The notes: generated by a model not told the origin, from the letters alone. Shown: positions 35,501 to 47,343, numbered from the stretch's first letter. The stretch: DNA of 64,000 nucleotides from Glycine soja (GCF_004193775.1 NC_041021.1:8252651-8316650); one strand, 5' to 3'. Numbers and translations: made by a program.

Positions 35501-35713
35501 TCATACATTTTGCTCAATCAATTAAGTTAGACTCTTTTGTTCGTCATTACAATACATATGAATGTTAACAAAAGTCATTTTATTTCATTTTAATAGTGGT
35601 GGATTGTCACTCTAAGAAACATCAACCATCATTGTCGGTTCTCCTACATCGAGAAGTTGCCCATGTTCTAGCTATTTAGTTATGTTATACTCGTGGACAA
35701 AACTGATAATCGT
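32584..35713. other. Intergenic DNA downstream of F-box/kelch gene
   Basis: AT-rich DNA with short frames on both strands, none with a recognised domain. Around 33700-34140 long A and T runs dominate. No polyadenylation site could be fixed with confidence. Confidence 0.4.
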
Positions 35714-35827
35714 TTGATTTAAATATGTTTTTGATCTATGATATATACTCAAATTTTGTATTCGATTCCTAATAAATTTTTCGTTTGAAAATTTTCAAAT
35801 ATATTTGGAACCAAATGTAAAATTTGG

Positions 35828-35859
<32 letters not shown>

Positions 35860-35880
35860 AATCAAAAACATATTTAAGCC
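35714..35880. mobile_element. MITE-like inverted-repeat element
   Basis: The left arm TTAAATATGTTTTTGAT and the right arm ATCAAAAACATATTTAAG are inverse complements and continue for about 30 bp, ending in an (AT)n run at 35828-35855. It is about 165 bp and non-coding, fitting a short non-autonomous DNA transposon. I have not identified its superfamily. Confidence 0.6.
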
Positions 35881-35884
35881 TAAT

Positions 35885-36175
35885 TTTTTTTACTAGATTC
35901 TCTTTGAATGAGTTATATTTGGTGGTAAAAAAAGGTTAAAAAATTTCCATTTTAATACAAAAAAGAGAATAATGAGGTTCTTAGATTTGAATAGGTGCAA
36001 TGCACTTGAAATGAAATTGCATATAAAAAACATAACACAAGACAATCACAATCCAATTATGGTATTTCATGGAAGTAAATTAAAGAACAAATTAAAAGAC
36101 GCTACTATTAACTTATTAAGTGAAGAATTGAAACCACTGTCATAGTCTTTTTTAGCATCTTGTTTAAAACCTTTT
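35885..36175. repeat. 3'-flank segment duplicated at 42895-43175
   Basis: TTTGAATGAGTTATAT, AAAAAATTTCCATTTTAATA and AGTAAATTAAAGAACAAA occur in the same order in both places with scattered differences. The segment is the downstream flank of F-box pseudogene 1 and shows that the F-box genes were duplicated together with their 3' flank. Confidence 0.85.
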
Positions 36176-37246
36176 TTTTTTTACCTACCCATGAATAAAA
36201 TATTTGAGAGAGAATAAAATTATGATAAATTTCTTCCATCCATAGAAATTTGAACCATTATCAATATCCAATAAAACCATCTAGCAAATTAATCAAACTA
36301 AGGAACCACCAAAATCTCATTAAAGGGCAAATTTCTGAAATTACTTACATAATTTAACATAAATTCATATAAGCAAATGCAGGCAGCTTAGTTTCAATAT
36401 GGTAAAACCAAGCTATGAACATGCTCATGGGAGAGCACATATTTTCCTTTGAAACCTTCAATATGGTCTATTCTATTAAATCTTCGATTATGGAGAACAA
36501 GTTTGGAATCTCCTATCAGTAACAAGACATCTTCATTCTTACATAGATAAGGCATCAACAAACAGTTGTATGCCTTGTTTCTCAGATCATATGAAAAAAT
36601 TGCTAACTCAGAGACACTATAAGTTTCATGAGAACTCAAAATTCTATGAGCTAACCAGTTGAGAGTGCCGCTTGCAAATTCTGCATCGATACGAGTGCGG
36701 GGGTCAATGACGTGAAAACCAGGGCAAGTTGAAACCTTTTTCCAACAAGTGTCACCCAAGCATAGAACTCTCACCTCCAAATGTTGTTAGATGACATCCA
36801 AAATGACTATCTCCACCTTGCAAGTGTCACTCCAATCATAGGATCCAAACCCCAAAAGTTTGATTTTATAGTTGCTTGAATTGATATGCAAGCATGGTGA
36901 ATATTCGGTCATGATCCATGTGGCCGGGTTCCAAAATCGAACCTGTTCTCCAAATTCATGTCAAACATAACAATTGTACAAACAAACAACCCATGGCATT
37001 GCAGGCACCGACGACATAGTATTTGTCGTTGAATTGATGGCACCATCAATAGGGGATGATTGGTTCTCAAGTAAATTACTTACAGATTATGAAGCAGGGA
37101 GTCTTACAATGATACCAGACACGACATGAATATAAACACTTCGACACGACTAATGTCTAAAAGCTAGAATACGGTAACACCACGTACACACAACACATAG
37201 AGATTCTTGAAGGTGCAGGGCAGTGAGGACCCATGCAGAAGAGTAT

Positions 37247-37564
37247 TGTTATGGAAGTGATAAAAAACAAACAAGAACAACAGTAGTAGATGCAGCAGAA
37301 CAGAAATGTCATACACCAATGTTGCAGCAAAATGAAAGAGATGAAAAAAAAGAGAAATAACACACAAACAGATTTACGTGGTTCACCTTGAGTAAGGCTA
37401 CATCCACGGGAGGGAAAACAGAAAGCCTTTTCTTATTACTGATGCAATACACAAGTGGAAGCTTATTCCAAAAAATACAGGGCATCCTTGCCTTATATAA
37501 GCAGAGGAAAAAATAGAAAAATAACAGAATAAACTTCCATATGGATTTTAGTCACAACCCAACA
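37247..37564 (-). repeat. 3' LTR of Copia in F-box copy 1
   Basis: It matches 42265-42579 throughout with scattered substitutions and small indels. In the element's direction it begins TGTTGGGTTGTGACT and contains a TATA-like TTATATAAGG. The adjacent AAGGTGGTGAAT (reverse of 37565-37576) is the polypurine tract. Confidence 0.9.
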
Positions 37565-37627
37565 ATTCACCACCTTGAACTAACATCCATATAAGACACA
37601 AACTGCACCCTCCAAGCATACATGAAC

Positions 37628-38473
37628 TCAACCCCAACAATCAACATTGAGCAAGCTTAAGCAGTGATCAAACTTGCTCTTTGGAACTGGCTTTGTGAAC
37701 ATATCAACAGGATTGTGCAGAGTGCTGATCTTATGAACTTTGATTCTTCTTTTTGACCGAATGAAGTGATATCTAACATCTATATGCTTGGTTCTATCAT
37801 GATGAACCTGATCCTTGGCCAAGCATATAGCACTAAGGCTATCACAGTAGATGTTAGCATATTCTTGATTAATTTCGAGATCATTTGTCAGACCTCTTAG
37901 CTAAATTCCTTCCTTTGCAGCTTCAGTAAGAGCCATATATTCAGCCTCAGTAGTTGAGAGGGCAACAGAAAGTTGAAGTGTTGCCTTCCAACTCACCAAG
38001 CAGCCACCAAGGGTGTAAGCATACCCTGTTAGGAACCTTCTTTTGACAAGACCGGCAACAAAATCTACATCAGAATAGCCAGTGAGGCAGCAATCTGAGT
38101 GAGATCCATAGATCAAACCTACATCTACAGTCCCTTTAAGATATCTGAAAATTCTCTTCACAGCCTTCCAATGTTCCTTCTGAGGTTGGTTTACGAACCT
38201 ACTGACCATGCTAACAGCATAAGCAAGGTCAGGTCTGGTGCAGACCATGACATACATGAGACTGCCAACAACACTTGAGTATGGAACCTTTGATATATAG
38301 TCCTGATCAGCCTGAGCTTGAACCTTTATCATAGCAGATAACTTCTCTTTTTCTGAAAAGGGAGTAGTAATAGGTTTAGAATCAGCCATTCCAAACCTCG
38401 CAAGTATCTTCTGAATGTAATACTTTTGAGACACAAATAGCCTTTTCTGAGTTTTGTCCCTATAGATTTCCAT
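37628..38473 (-). pseudogene. Copia RNase H domain
   Basis: RNase H degrades the RNA strand during reverse transcription. The block reads YSSVVGSLMYVMVCTRPDLA, VSRFVNQPQKEHWKAVKRI, FRYLKGT, TEAEYMALTEAAKE, then after a stop near 37901 HHDRTKHIDVRYHFIRSK and NPVDMFTKPVP, ending at 37628. The stop replaces the residue before LRGL. The frame relative to reverse transcriptase is broken at about 38475. Confidence 0.9.
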
Positions 38474-38475
38474 TC

Positions 38476-39862
38476 CTAAGATTTTCTTCGCAGTCGGATC
38501 TTCAGATTTTGTATATCACACATGCTTTTTGCTGCAATAAGCATGCCATCTACATAGAGTAGAAGATAGATCATTGATCCATCCTCCACCTTGTTGTGAT
38601 AAACACAACAGTCATAGAGACTTCTCTTGAATCCTTGGCTAGTGATAAAGCTGTCAAACCTCATGTACCATTGCCTTGGAGATTGTTTCAAACCATACAA
38701 GGACCTCTGTAGTTGACAAACATACCTTTCTTTTCCTTGAACTTCAAACCCTTCAGGCTGTTTCATTAGAATATTTTCTTCCAATCTTCCATGGAGAAAG
38801 GCAGTCTTGACATCAAGTTGTTCAAGTTCCAAATCTTGGTTTGCCACAATAGCAAGCAAAACCCTGATGGATGTATGTCTGACCACAGGTGAAAAGATTT
38901 CGTTGAAATCTACTCCTTTTTTCTGGCTGAATCCCTTGGCAACTAACCTAGCCTTGTATCTTATCCCTTCCTTTTCTGAAAGACCAGGTTTCCTCTTGAA
39001 TATCCACTTGCAACCTACCACATGTCTTCTTTTAGGTAGTTCAACAAGTTTCCAAGTATGATTCTTATATAAAGATTCCATTTCCTCTTTCATAGCTAAC
39101 AACCAATTTTCAGCTTCAGGATGATTGATAGCTTCTTTGTAGGTGGCAGGTTCATTTGAATCTATTTCTTCAGCTGCATGTAATGCATAGGCAGCCATGT
39201 CTTCAAAACCATATCTTTCAGGAGGTTTAGTGACCCTTTTTGGTCTCTGATTGATTCCAGAATTGAGCTGTGGAGGATCAGGTTCAGTAGCTAAATGAGA
39301 TTCATTTGCATTGGAATCTTCTGATTTCTCACCTTCTTGAAGAACCACAGGAGATGTTTCGGAATGACCCCCTTTTTCTGAGTCTTTGGTTATAGATTCT
39401 ACATCTTTTTCTTGAGGAGAGTGGTAGCTTTGTGTTCCAGCAATTGAAACCTCAAGCTTGGGATGAAAAAGATGTGATTCACCAAAAATTACATCTCTGC
39501 TGAGAAGAACTTTCTTTTCCGAGGGTGACCAGATCCTATAGCCTTTCACCCCATCACCATAACCCACGAACAAACCCTTTCTTGATCTAGGTACCAGCTT
39601 TCCTTCATTGACATGATAGTAAGCATTGCAGCCAAATACTTTTAGGTTTGAGTTGTTTGTTGTCTTGCCATTCCATATTTCAATAGGAGTTTTAAGTCCT
39701 ATAGTAGTAAAGGGTGTTCTATTGATCAGAAAACAAGTTGTATTGATAGCTTCTCCCCAAAAACTTCTGTTAAGACCAGCATTAGACACTAGGCATCTTG
39801 TTCTTTCCAGAAGTGTTCTGTTCATTCTTTCAGCAACTCCATTTTGCTGAGGAGTGTTTGAT
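38476..39862 (-). pseudogene. Copia integrase C-terminal part and reverse transcriptase
   Basis: From 39862 downward the sequence reads TPQQNGVAERMNRTLLE (end of integrase core), then the integrase C-terminal KVFGCNAYYHV and KGLFVGYGDGVKGYRIW, then reverse transcriptase: WKLVELPKRRHVVGCKWIFK, YKARLVAKGFSQ, QLDVKTAFLHG, SLYGLKQSPRQWY and LLLYVDGMLIA. The catalytic motif is normally YVDD; here it is YVDG, so the polymerase would be dead even without the other lesions. An open frame extends upstream to 39975, but its first 37 or so codons come from the nested insertion, not from Copia. Confidence 0.92.
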
Positions 39863-39869
39863 GTAAGCT

Positions 39870-40837
39870 CCGTTGGAGCTTGTAGGCCTAGGATCTTCTT
39901 CATCAATGGATTCCTTTGCTTCTTGGAAGATGAATGACAGTGGAATGGAGAAGGAAGATAGAGAGGAGACGCCACTTCAAGGAGAAGATGAGTCTAGAAG
40001 AAGTTCACCACCATAGGAGACCATGGATAAGAGCTTGGAGGAAGAAGGAGATGAATGAAGGGAGAGGGAGAGAAGAGCACGAAATTTTGTGCTCCAAATG
40101 AGCTTTGAAATTTGAAGTTTAATATTCAAATGATCAAAGTTAAAAAAAATGCACACACATGACCTCTATTTATAGCCTAAGTGTCACACAAAATTGGAGG
40201 AAAATTTGAATTTCAATTCAAATTTCACTTGAATTTGAAATTGAATTTGTGGAGCCAAACTTTGGAGCCAAAATTTCACTAATTATGATTAGTGAATTTT
40301 AGTTATGGTTCAGCCCACTAATCCAAGATCAATTCCAAGATTTTCCACTAAGTGTGCTTAGGTGTCATGAGGCATGTAAAGTATGAAGGACATGCACAAA
40401 GTGTGACTATATGATGTGTCAATGGGGTGTAGTAAGCAAATTCTCACCTCCCCCTCTAAAATTTAATTGGATTGGGCTTCTATCAATTCAATTAAATTTA
40501 TTTCCCAACACACATCAAATATTCACTTAGTGCATGTGAAATTACAAAACTACCCCTAATACAAAAACTAGTCTAGGTGCCCTAAAATACAAGGGTTGAA
40601 AAATCCTATATTTCTAGGGTACCCTACCTACATTATGGAGCCCTAAATACAAGGCCCAAAAATAATGAAACCTTAATCTAATATTTACAAAGATAAGTGG
40701 GCTCGTACTTAGCCCATGGGCCCGAAATCTACCCTAAGGCTCATAAGAACCCTAGGACCTTGCAACTCTGGCTCAATCTACTTGGAGTCTTGTATCCATT
40801 GCCCTTGCGGGGTAGGATTGCATCAATGTTCCTAACA
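39870..40837 (-). mobile_element. Nested 968-bp insertion in Copia integrase
   Basis: GTAAGCT occurs on both sides (39863-39869 and 40838-40844). Removing the insert and one copy of the repeat rejoins integrase exactly, from DEGIAR to LTSNTPQQNG. In minus orientation the insert begins TGTTAGGAACATTGATGC, has a TATA-like CTATAAATAGAGG about two-thirds along, and ends in GCTCCAACGG. The TG start and promoter-like TATA suggest a solo LTR, but the other end lacks CA and the duplication is seven rather than five bases. No coding domain is present. Whether it is a solo LTR or another non-autonomous element is open. Confidence 0.75.
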
Positions 40838-41223
40838 GTAAGCTATCTAGCAATCCCTTCATCTCTGCAGAATTTGTTAAATTCTGTTGAGCAAAACTCC
40901 AAGTCATTATCAGTTCTGAGTCTTTTAACTTTCCTTTTAGTTTATTTTTCAATCAGTGCTTTCCATTCTTTGAAGCATTTGAAAGATTGACTCTTCTGAA
41001 TCATGATGTAGATCCATGTCATTCTTGAGTAGTCATCAATTATGGACATAAAATACCTTCCACCACCTAGTGAAGGTACTCTTGTAGGCCCCCAACAGTT
41101 AGCATGAATGTAATCAAGAGTTCCTTTGGTGGTGTGAATTGCTTTAGGAAATTTAATCCTATGTTGCTTGTTGAAAACATAGTGCTCACAGAATTTAAGT
41201 TCATCTAGTTTCTGATTTCCCAA
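40838..41223 (-). pseudogene. Copia integrase catalytic core, N-terminal part
   Basis: The block reads GTLDYIHANCWGPTRVPSLG, RYFMSIIDDYSRMTWIYI and, after a stop near 40940, LRTDNDLEFC and CRDEGIAR. Aspartates in IHAN (Asp normally precedes; here Ala) and TDND match the DDE integrase core, with the first position possibly lost. A TAG replaces the residue after GIAR. It joins the block ending at 39862 across the nested insertion. Confidence 0.85.
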
Positions 41224-41226
41224 CAG

Positions 41227-41700
41227 CTATTGTTTTTGAAGTATCATCATACCTTTTTCACTCATATGACCTAGCCTTGTGTGCCACAATTGAGTTAAGT
41301 CAGGTATGCTCTTATTTGATTTTGATGCAACGGCTACTAGATCATCATCAATACATGTTGTACCTTGAAGTATATAGAGATTACCCCTCTTTATACCCTT
41401 CATCACCATTGTAGAGCCTTTCTGAATTTTCATGACCCCATTTTCAGTGCTGCATTTGAACCCCTTTCCATCCATAATACCTATAGAGATTAGGTTCTTC
41501 TTCAGCTCTGGAACATGCCTAACTTCAGTGAGTGTTCGGATAATTCCATCATGCATCTTGATTTTTACTGTGCCAATTCCAATTGTCTTGCATGAGACAT
41601 CATTTCCCATGAAGACATTTCCACCCAATTTCTCTTCATAGGTGTCAAACCAGGTTTTGTTAGGACACATATGAAAGGAACAACCAGAGTCTAATATCCA
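41227..41700 (-). pseudogene. Copia protease and GAG-pre-integrase domain
   Basis: The sequence begins WILDSGCSFHMCPNKTWFDT, with the DSG active site of aspartic protease, then MGNDVSCKTIGIGTVKIKM and VRHVPELKKNLISIG. The GAG-pre-integrase zinc motif follows as LWHTRLGHMSEKGM. A stop near 41226 separates it from the integrase core. Confidence 0.9.
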
Positions 41701-42180
41701 CTAATTTTTAGAGTGTTGGTGATGATCAGCAACTAAGAGAACAAGCTCATTTTCAGATGTGGAACCTTCCTTGGCAACAACAGCAGATGGTTTGCCCTTT
41801 TTCTTAGGACAATCTTTCTTCCAATGACCTGGCTCCTTGTAGTAGTTACAGATATCCTTTGGATTGACATGAGTCTTCTTCTTTCCTTTAAACACCTTTT
41901 TCTTAATGTTCTTTATGGAGTTAGAGACCACCAAACCAGATCCATTTGATTCTTCAGAATTTCCAAATGCTTTAGATCGAAGTTCCCTTGAGTATAAGCT
42001 AGACTTCACCTCCTCCATGGTGACACATTCCTTACCAACACTAAGAGAATTGACAAAGCTCTCATATGATGGTGGTAGAGAGGCTAACAGAATCACGACA
42101 ACATCTTCATCCTCTATCTTAACATCTATATCTCTTAATTCCATCAAAATAGAATTTAATTCATCAACGAAAGAATAAGA
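41701..42180 (-). pseudogene. Copia gag, N-terminus deleted
   Basis: The retained part reads VDELNSILMELRDIDVKIED, LLASLPPSYESFVNSL and the zinc knuckle CNYYKEPGHWKKDC (CX2-4, H, C; the second Cys of the usual CxxC is Tyr). A normal gag of this group has about 150-200 more residues before it. Here only about 85 bp separate the retained gag from the primer-binding site, so the gag start is deleted. Confidence 0.85.
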
Positions 42181-42248
42181 AACAAGACTCCCACAACTTG
42201 ATCTTTGTATACAGATGAGAATCTAGAATTCCCTTGATCGCAACTTGA

Positions 42249-42261
42249 GCTCTTGATACCA
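42249..42261 (-). other. Primer-binding site of Copia
   Basis: In the element's direction TGGTATCAAGAGC follows the 5' LTR by three bases. It is complementary to the 3' end of initiator methionine tRNA with one extra base. Confidence 0.85.
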
Positions 42262-42264
42262 GTT

Positions 42265-42579
42265 TGTTATGGAAGTGATGAAGAACAAACAAGAACAACA
42301 ACAGTAGATGCAGCAGAACATAAATGTCATACACCAATTTTGCAGCAAAATGAAAGAGAAGAAAAAGAGAGAAAGAACACACAAACAGATTTGTGGTTCA
42401 CCTTGAGTAAGGCTACATCCACGGGAGGGAAAACAGAAAGCCTTTTCTTATTACTGATGCAATACACAAGTGGAAGCTTATTCCAAAAAATACAAGGCAT
42501 CCTTGCCTTATATAAGCAAATGACAAAACAGAAAAATAACATAATAAACTTCCATATGAATTTTAGTCATAGCCCAATA
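42265..42579 (-). repeat. 5' LTR of Copia in F-box copy 1
   Basis: Partner of 37247-37564. Its outer end is CCCAATA rather than CCCAACA, a single change in the conserved terminal CA/TG. Confidence 0.9.
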
Positions 42580-42894
42580 GGTATATATATTCTCACTAGC
42601 TTAATAGGATGTGGGTGTTTTTGGAAGACCTTTGAAGGAACAATTTAACGGAAGTAGGAGGAAAGTAGGATGAAAGACAAGGGAATACCAAGTCTTAGAA
42701 ACACACCTGAAATGCATGAGAAGACATGACAAAATTTCCACTATGAGTTCCTTAGGGAGTTCTACTTCTAGAGTAGGAAGGAGCGTTTCTTGGGCCATAC
42801 GCTTCTGAATTCGTGACAGACAAGCACCCTTGCTCGTTCCCTACATTGTTTGTATGTGTTATATGCTGAAAGTTTATCCTAGACAAAATTATTA

Positions 42895-43175
42895 ATCTTT
42901 TTTACTAGATTGAGATTCGCTTTGAATGAGTTATATCTGGTAGTAGAAAAAAGATTAAAAAATTTCCATTTTAATACAACAAAAGAGACTAAAGCCTTTG
43001 TTAGATTTAAAGAGGTGCAGTGCAATTGAAATGGGATTACATAAAAAAAACATGATAACATAAGACCGTCACAATTATGATATTTCATATATTGAAGTAA
43101 ATTAAAGAACAAAAGACATTACTATTTAGTGAAGAATTGAAACACCTCTCTCTTTGTTTTTCAACATCTTGTTTA
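42895..43175. repeat. 3'-flank segment of F-box copy 2
   Basis: A copy of 35885-36175. It lies next to the Copia at 43191 and would originally have adjoined the 3' end of F-box copy 2, now at 57542. Confidence 0.85.
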
Positions 43176-43190
43176 ACTTTTAGAAGAACA

Positions 43191-43669
43191 TATTAAGAAT
43201 TTTATAATTCTTAATTAATTAATTAATTAATAAATGTGGATTACATATTACATTATAATATTTATATTAGTTATTTATATTTTTTATGGGCTCAATATAA
43301 GTGATCTAATTTGGTGAGCCTATTAGGCTTTTAACAGAAAATTGATATGAACGTAATAAGCAAAAACTAGTTTCACTCATCAGGGAATAATGAGAATCCT
43401 AATAGGTTTAAAACCCGAGGCACGATTATGGTCCCCAGGATACCAAATCATAAACAACTTTCTCTTCTCTAGAGAAAGGAAGGTCCCAAAAGGAAGAAAG
43501 AGATTTGGTTGAGGAAGGTCATCAAACCAATTGTTGGTGAGTGTTCTTTGGATTTTGCTGCGCCTACTTCATCAATCATTATGTATCCATGTATTTCTAA
43601 AACTCTTCATGATAATCTAAAGTTATGGGTTCTTGACTGTTATTGGTATTTTATAAGGATCCCCTAACA
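43191..43669 (+). repeat. Left LTR of old Copia
   Basis: It starts TATTAAGAATTTTATAATTC (usual start TGTTAG, here mutated) and ends GGATCCCCTAACA. Shared landmarks with 57255-57502 include GAGAATCCTAATAGGTTTAA. Confidence 0.85.
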
Positions 43670-44157
43670 TTCAAATAAGTGGTATTAGAGCCATAATTAC
43701 TTTTAGATTATTGAGATTAAAGTATAAAGTGTATTTTTACATGAATCTCTCTTTTAATTTTATGAACCGTAAATTAATTATTGGGGGATTTTTTTTTCTC
43801 AACCTCACTTTTATGCGCGTATTATCTTTTTTCTTATGCGTTTGCTCGTACAACCTTCATTCCTGCACAGTTTTTTTATTGGTGTATGTGCCTTTGGTAA
43901 ACTATTTTTTATGTACACATGGATCTGTGCTTCTTTTGTTTTAAAACCAGATTTTTTTTTGTTTAAAAACCAAAAAACTAACATAATTCAAGAAAGCATG
44001 TGGATCCTTATAAAATATTTTTTATAAGATGAATTCCAACAAATTTGGAATGTGATGTAATAGAAGCGTTCTTTTTATCCCAACAACATTACGTACATAT
44101 TTTTTTTTTGGAAGTAAATCTCTTATATTATATACCAGATTAATTTTGTGATGTTGG

Positions 44158-46821
44158 TGTGGCACCCTCTACCCCACACATATATGTACTAATAATAAAA
44201 GAAATAATTAAAAAAAAACTTAATTCAAGTTTTAAAAACATATTTAAATACAAGCCTTTCAAGAGGGTAGCAGGCTCACATTCACCTTTCTAACATCATC
44301 ATAAAACTTTTCTAAATAAATAATAAATTCACTTCGGCTCAAACAAGGTCGTCTATAAAACCCTATACCCCAATGTCACATCCTATCAGAGCGTTGTGTC
44401 CCGACGTCCTTCAGCACATGGTTCCTTAAAGCAATTCACCTAGTCATCTGCTCCCCCGAACACAAAGTTCAAGATCATCACAGGATCCAAACACAAACAA
44501 CACACGGGGAGTGAGTTATCACATTCCTAACTAATAGAGAAATAAGACAACTAGATATACATATCATATAAATCAAATAAAACTTAGTTACACGTAATTC
44601 ACGTAATTCCACCACTTTGTCATTCAAGGTTCACTTTTTAATCATCAATCACATTACACAAGAATCACACGCTCTAATCAAGACATAATAACACATCCAT
44701 TTCATAATAAACAATTAGCAAGCGCATGAGACAGTTATGCTAAGACTCAAGCCTATATGCAATGTGGTACCATGTCAGTGAAAAACTACCCTGGGGCGTT
44801 TAGGAGTACATAACAAGACACACCAAACAATGGGTTTGTTAGGTCACTCTCACTAAGTAAGATCATGGGGAGACCAGTCAGGGTCACGATGTTTTGCGAG
44901 AATGCTCCAACCATATGAGATCAGCATAGGCTTAAAGGAGCACTCAAACCCGGCGACCCCCAAGGCCTACACTCCGAAGAGTCCGTCAGGGCCTCTCCCT
45001 CCTGATTCAGGTCCAACCCCTAAAATCATTTTAGCACACATACTTTATCTATGAACTGTACAAAACACACGACTCCTCAATTGTTCTCAAAATAATTTTA
45101 ACTCGTCGCCCTTTAAGGGTCTTATCATTAACTCGTCGCCCTTAAAGGGACTTAACATCAACTCGTCGCCCTAAAAGGGACTTAGCATCAACTTGTCACC
45201 CTAAAAGGGACTTAGCATTAACTCGTCGCCCTTGAAGGGACTTATGATTGTGTGATTGTACAATTCATAGTTCACAACTCAATGCACACAACACTTCAAT
45301 GCACATATATATCTCAATCATATACATACTCAATTTATCACATACACTTAACCCCAATCACAATGGTATAATCTCAATTTAACATGTTCTCACACCTCAT
45401 GAATCATATACACTTTATCTATGAACTATGCAATACACACATTTACTCAATTGTTTTCAAAATCATTTTAACTCGTTGGGTTCCCATAGTGGATCCCATC
45501 ACAATACTCATCGCCCTTAAAGGGTCCTAGAAATTGTGTGATTGCACAGTTCATAGTTCACAACTCAATACACATATCTCATCTCAATACACATGTATTT
45601 CATCATCTGTTACATGTTCAATTTATCACATACTCACAGTTTGAATCATCATCTCAAAACCTCAACATAACAATTTATACAAAAGATTTTATCACAACTT
45701 GGGATGTAAAACCTCTAGAATAGTTTCTCACAATTGTATCAAAATCAATTAATCAAAATCATGGGTTAAACACAAGGACGTCAAGAGCACTCAAGTTTAT
45801 CAATCAATTCTCATCAGGACATCAATTGGTACATAGAACACAATAATATTGCATTCATAATCATAAAGAAAAATTATAATTCAATAAACATCCCAAAGTA
45901 AACCCAAATTTAGTTCTCTAAGGATCCCTACGCATGTTCTCACTAACCCCCAATTGTGAATAACTCATCCCTTACCTCTGAGCGGACTCACGTGTCTTCC
46001 GACAGCGATAGCAGCATCTCTAGCGGTTCCCTGAGATTCCTCAAGTTTTTCCTCCGACTGCTCCGATAGAATTCTCGAACGTCAGAGAGACGGAGAAGAG
46101 ATTGAAGTCTCCACTTGTATTGTGTCTTCATGCGATTCCTTTTTCTTCCTCCACAAATATTATCTCACAAATTCCAACGGTGAAAGTGTGCTCAGTTGAA
46201 TTTTGAACAACATATTCAAATTTCATGAAAATCCAACGGTTAACGAAACCGGGATCATAGTTTTACCAAGACAGTTTTGGGTTTCTATGGGAAAATAAAA
46301 GGCTACAATGAAAAGGATTTTCGTCTAAGCTCAGACATGATTTTGCAATTCCCAACGGTGAGAATGCTCGAAATTGGGTTGCAAACGTGGTACGCAAATT
46401 TCATGACGATCCAACGGTGAATGAGTCCGAGATCATCGTTTTTCTAAGACAGGTTTTGTGGGCTACGGGAAAAAGAGAGGGTTTTGGGAGAAGAGAGAAA
46501 AAAATGGAATTGGGAGGCAGAAGAGGCTGAGGAGTCAGTCTGAAAACTGACCTAGCATGTTGCTATTTATAGCTAGGGGCATTTACGACCTATTATTCAC
46601 TCTATTTATTTATTTATTATTTAATAAAAACAAACTTTACTTTATTCTCTATCAAACAAATAAATAAAATACCCTTTTTATTTTCTCTCAAATCATTATT
46701 TTAATTAATAATTATATCTCCTTATTTATTTATTTATAAAATCTCATAATTTTTTTAAAACTCTATTTATTTATAAATAACAATTCTTTTTAATCTAAAT
46801 TACAAAAATTGGGATGTTACA
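44158..46821 (-). mobile_element. Solo LTR 1, 2.66 kb, probably Gypsy-type
   Basis: GTTGG flanks both ends exactly (44153-44157 and 46822-46826). On the minus strand it starts TGTAACATCCC and ends GGGTGCCACA. It has no coding domain and matches 54499-57192 over its whole length. Long LTRs beginning TGTAACATCCC are common in legume Ty3/Gypsy elements, so that class is likely but not proven. Confidence 0.88.
45100..45249. repeat. 30-bp tandem repeat, five copies, within solo LTR 1
   Basis: Each unit is close to AACTCGTCGCCC, TTAAAGGG, ACTTAGCATC. The centre CCCTTAAAGGG is a palindrome kept in most units. Single scattered units occur further along this LTR and in the second solo LTR. Confidence 0.9.
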
Positions 46822-46826
46822 GTTGG

Positions 46827-47303
46827 AATATTCATTCACTTATCAATAATGATTATTTTTATATAATTATTATTATTATTATTAGTTTGGGTGTAAATTT
46901 AGCAGAAAAAGATATTTCTCATTTATTTGTATGTCTAGTATTAATGGACGCAATATATTGCCAAAGACATCTCTATTGTGAAAATTGATTTGATTAAAAT
47001 TAAATAGATATCAGCGTGAAATTATGTGTGAATTGTGTTCGGCCCAAAGGAAGACGTAATTTGGCCAAATGATATTGTACCTGTGATGATAAATGTGTGA
47101 CAATTATAAAAGTGTTTTCATGTGAATAATAGTTGGTCCGAAGAAAGGTTATTATTTGATAGAATTTATTGTCAATATTTGATCATTGCATTGAGATTAC
47201 CAATTACCAATTACAAATTAATTTCTCTGTCCAAATACTAGGAACTAATGTTGTGTTAGGTATCTTGTGATGGATCTGTTCTGCAAAATATTTAAACGTC
47301 TTG

Positions 47304-47343
<40 letters not shown>

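Larger units (their letters stand above)
37247..42579 (-). mobile_element. Copia retrotransposon inserted in F-box copy 1
   Basis: Two LTRs of about 318 and 315 bp (37247-37564 and 42265-42579) start TGTTATGG on the plus strand; the left ends in CCCAACA and the right in CCCAATA. The flanks AGTAT (37242-37246) and GGTAT (42580-42584) are a target duplication with one change. The element runs on the minus strand with order gag, protease, integrase, reverse transcriptase, RNase H, as in Ty1/Copia. It is inactive: the gag start is deleted, there are stops in integrase and RNase H, and a 968-bp insertion splits integrase. LTR divergence is modest, so it is younger than the Copia at 43191-57502. 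Confidence 0.92.
36394..42798 (-). pseudogene. F-box/FBA-type gene copy 1, split by a Copia element
   Basis: The gene starts at ATG 42798 with MAQETLLPTLEVELPKELIV, the beginning of an F-box; RCVSKTWYSLVFHPTFL follows. The F-box has lost part of its core (EILSCLLMHF instead of the usual longer helix). A frameshift near 42650 moves SSKNTHIL into another frame. The Copia element then interrupts it from 42579 to 37247. Downstream (37246-36394) the F-box-associated domain continues: DKYYVVGACN, GFGSYDWSDTCKVEI, VRVLCLGDTCWKKV, SGTLNWLAHRI, SELAIFSYDLR and HVHSLVLPY, ending at TGA 36394-36396. There are further stops, for example before HLEVRV. Genes of this family encode SCF substrate receptors, but this copy cannot be translated intact. 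Confidence 0.9.

Noticed and set aside
43820..44030. Short open frames rich in hydrophobic residues in the Copia leader
   Set aside because: T-rich leader DNA gives chance hydrophobic frames; no start context, domain or conservation is visible.
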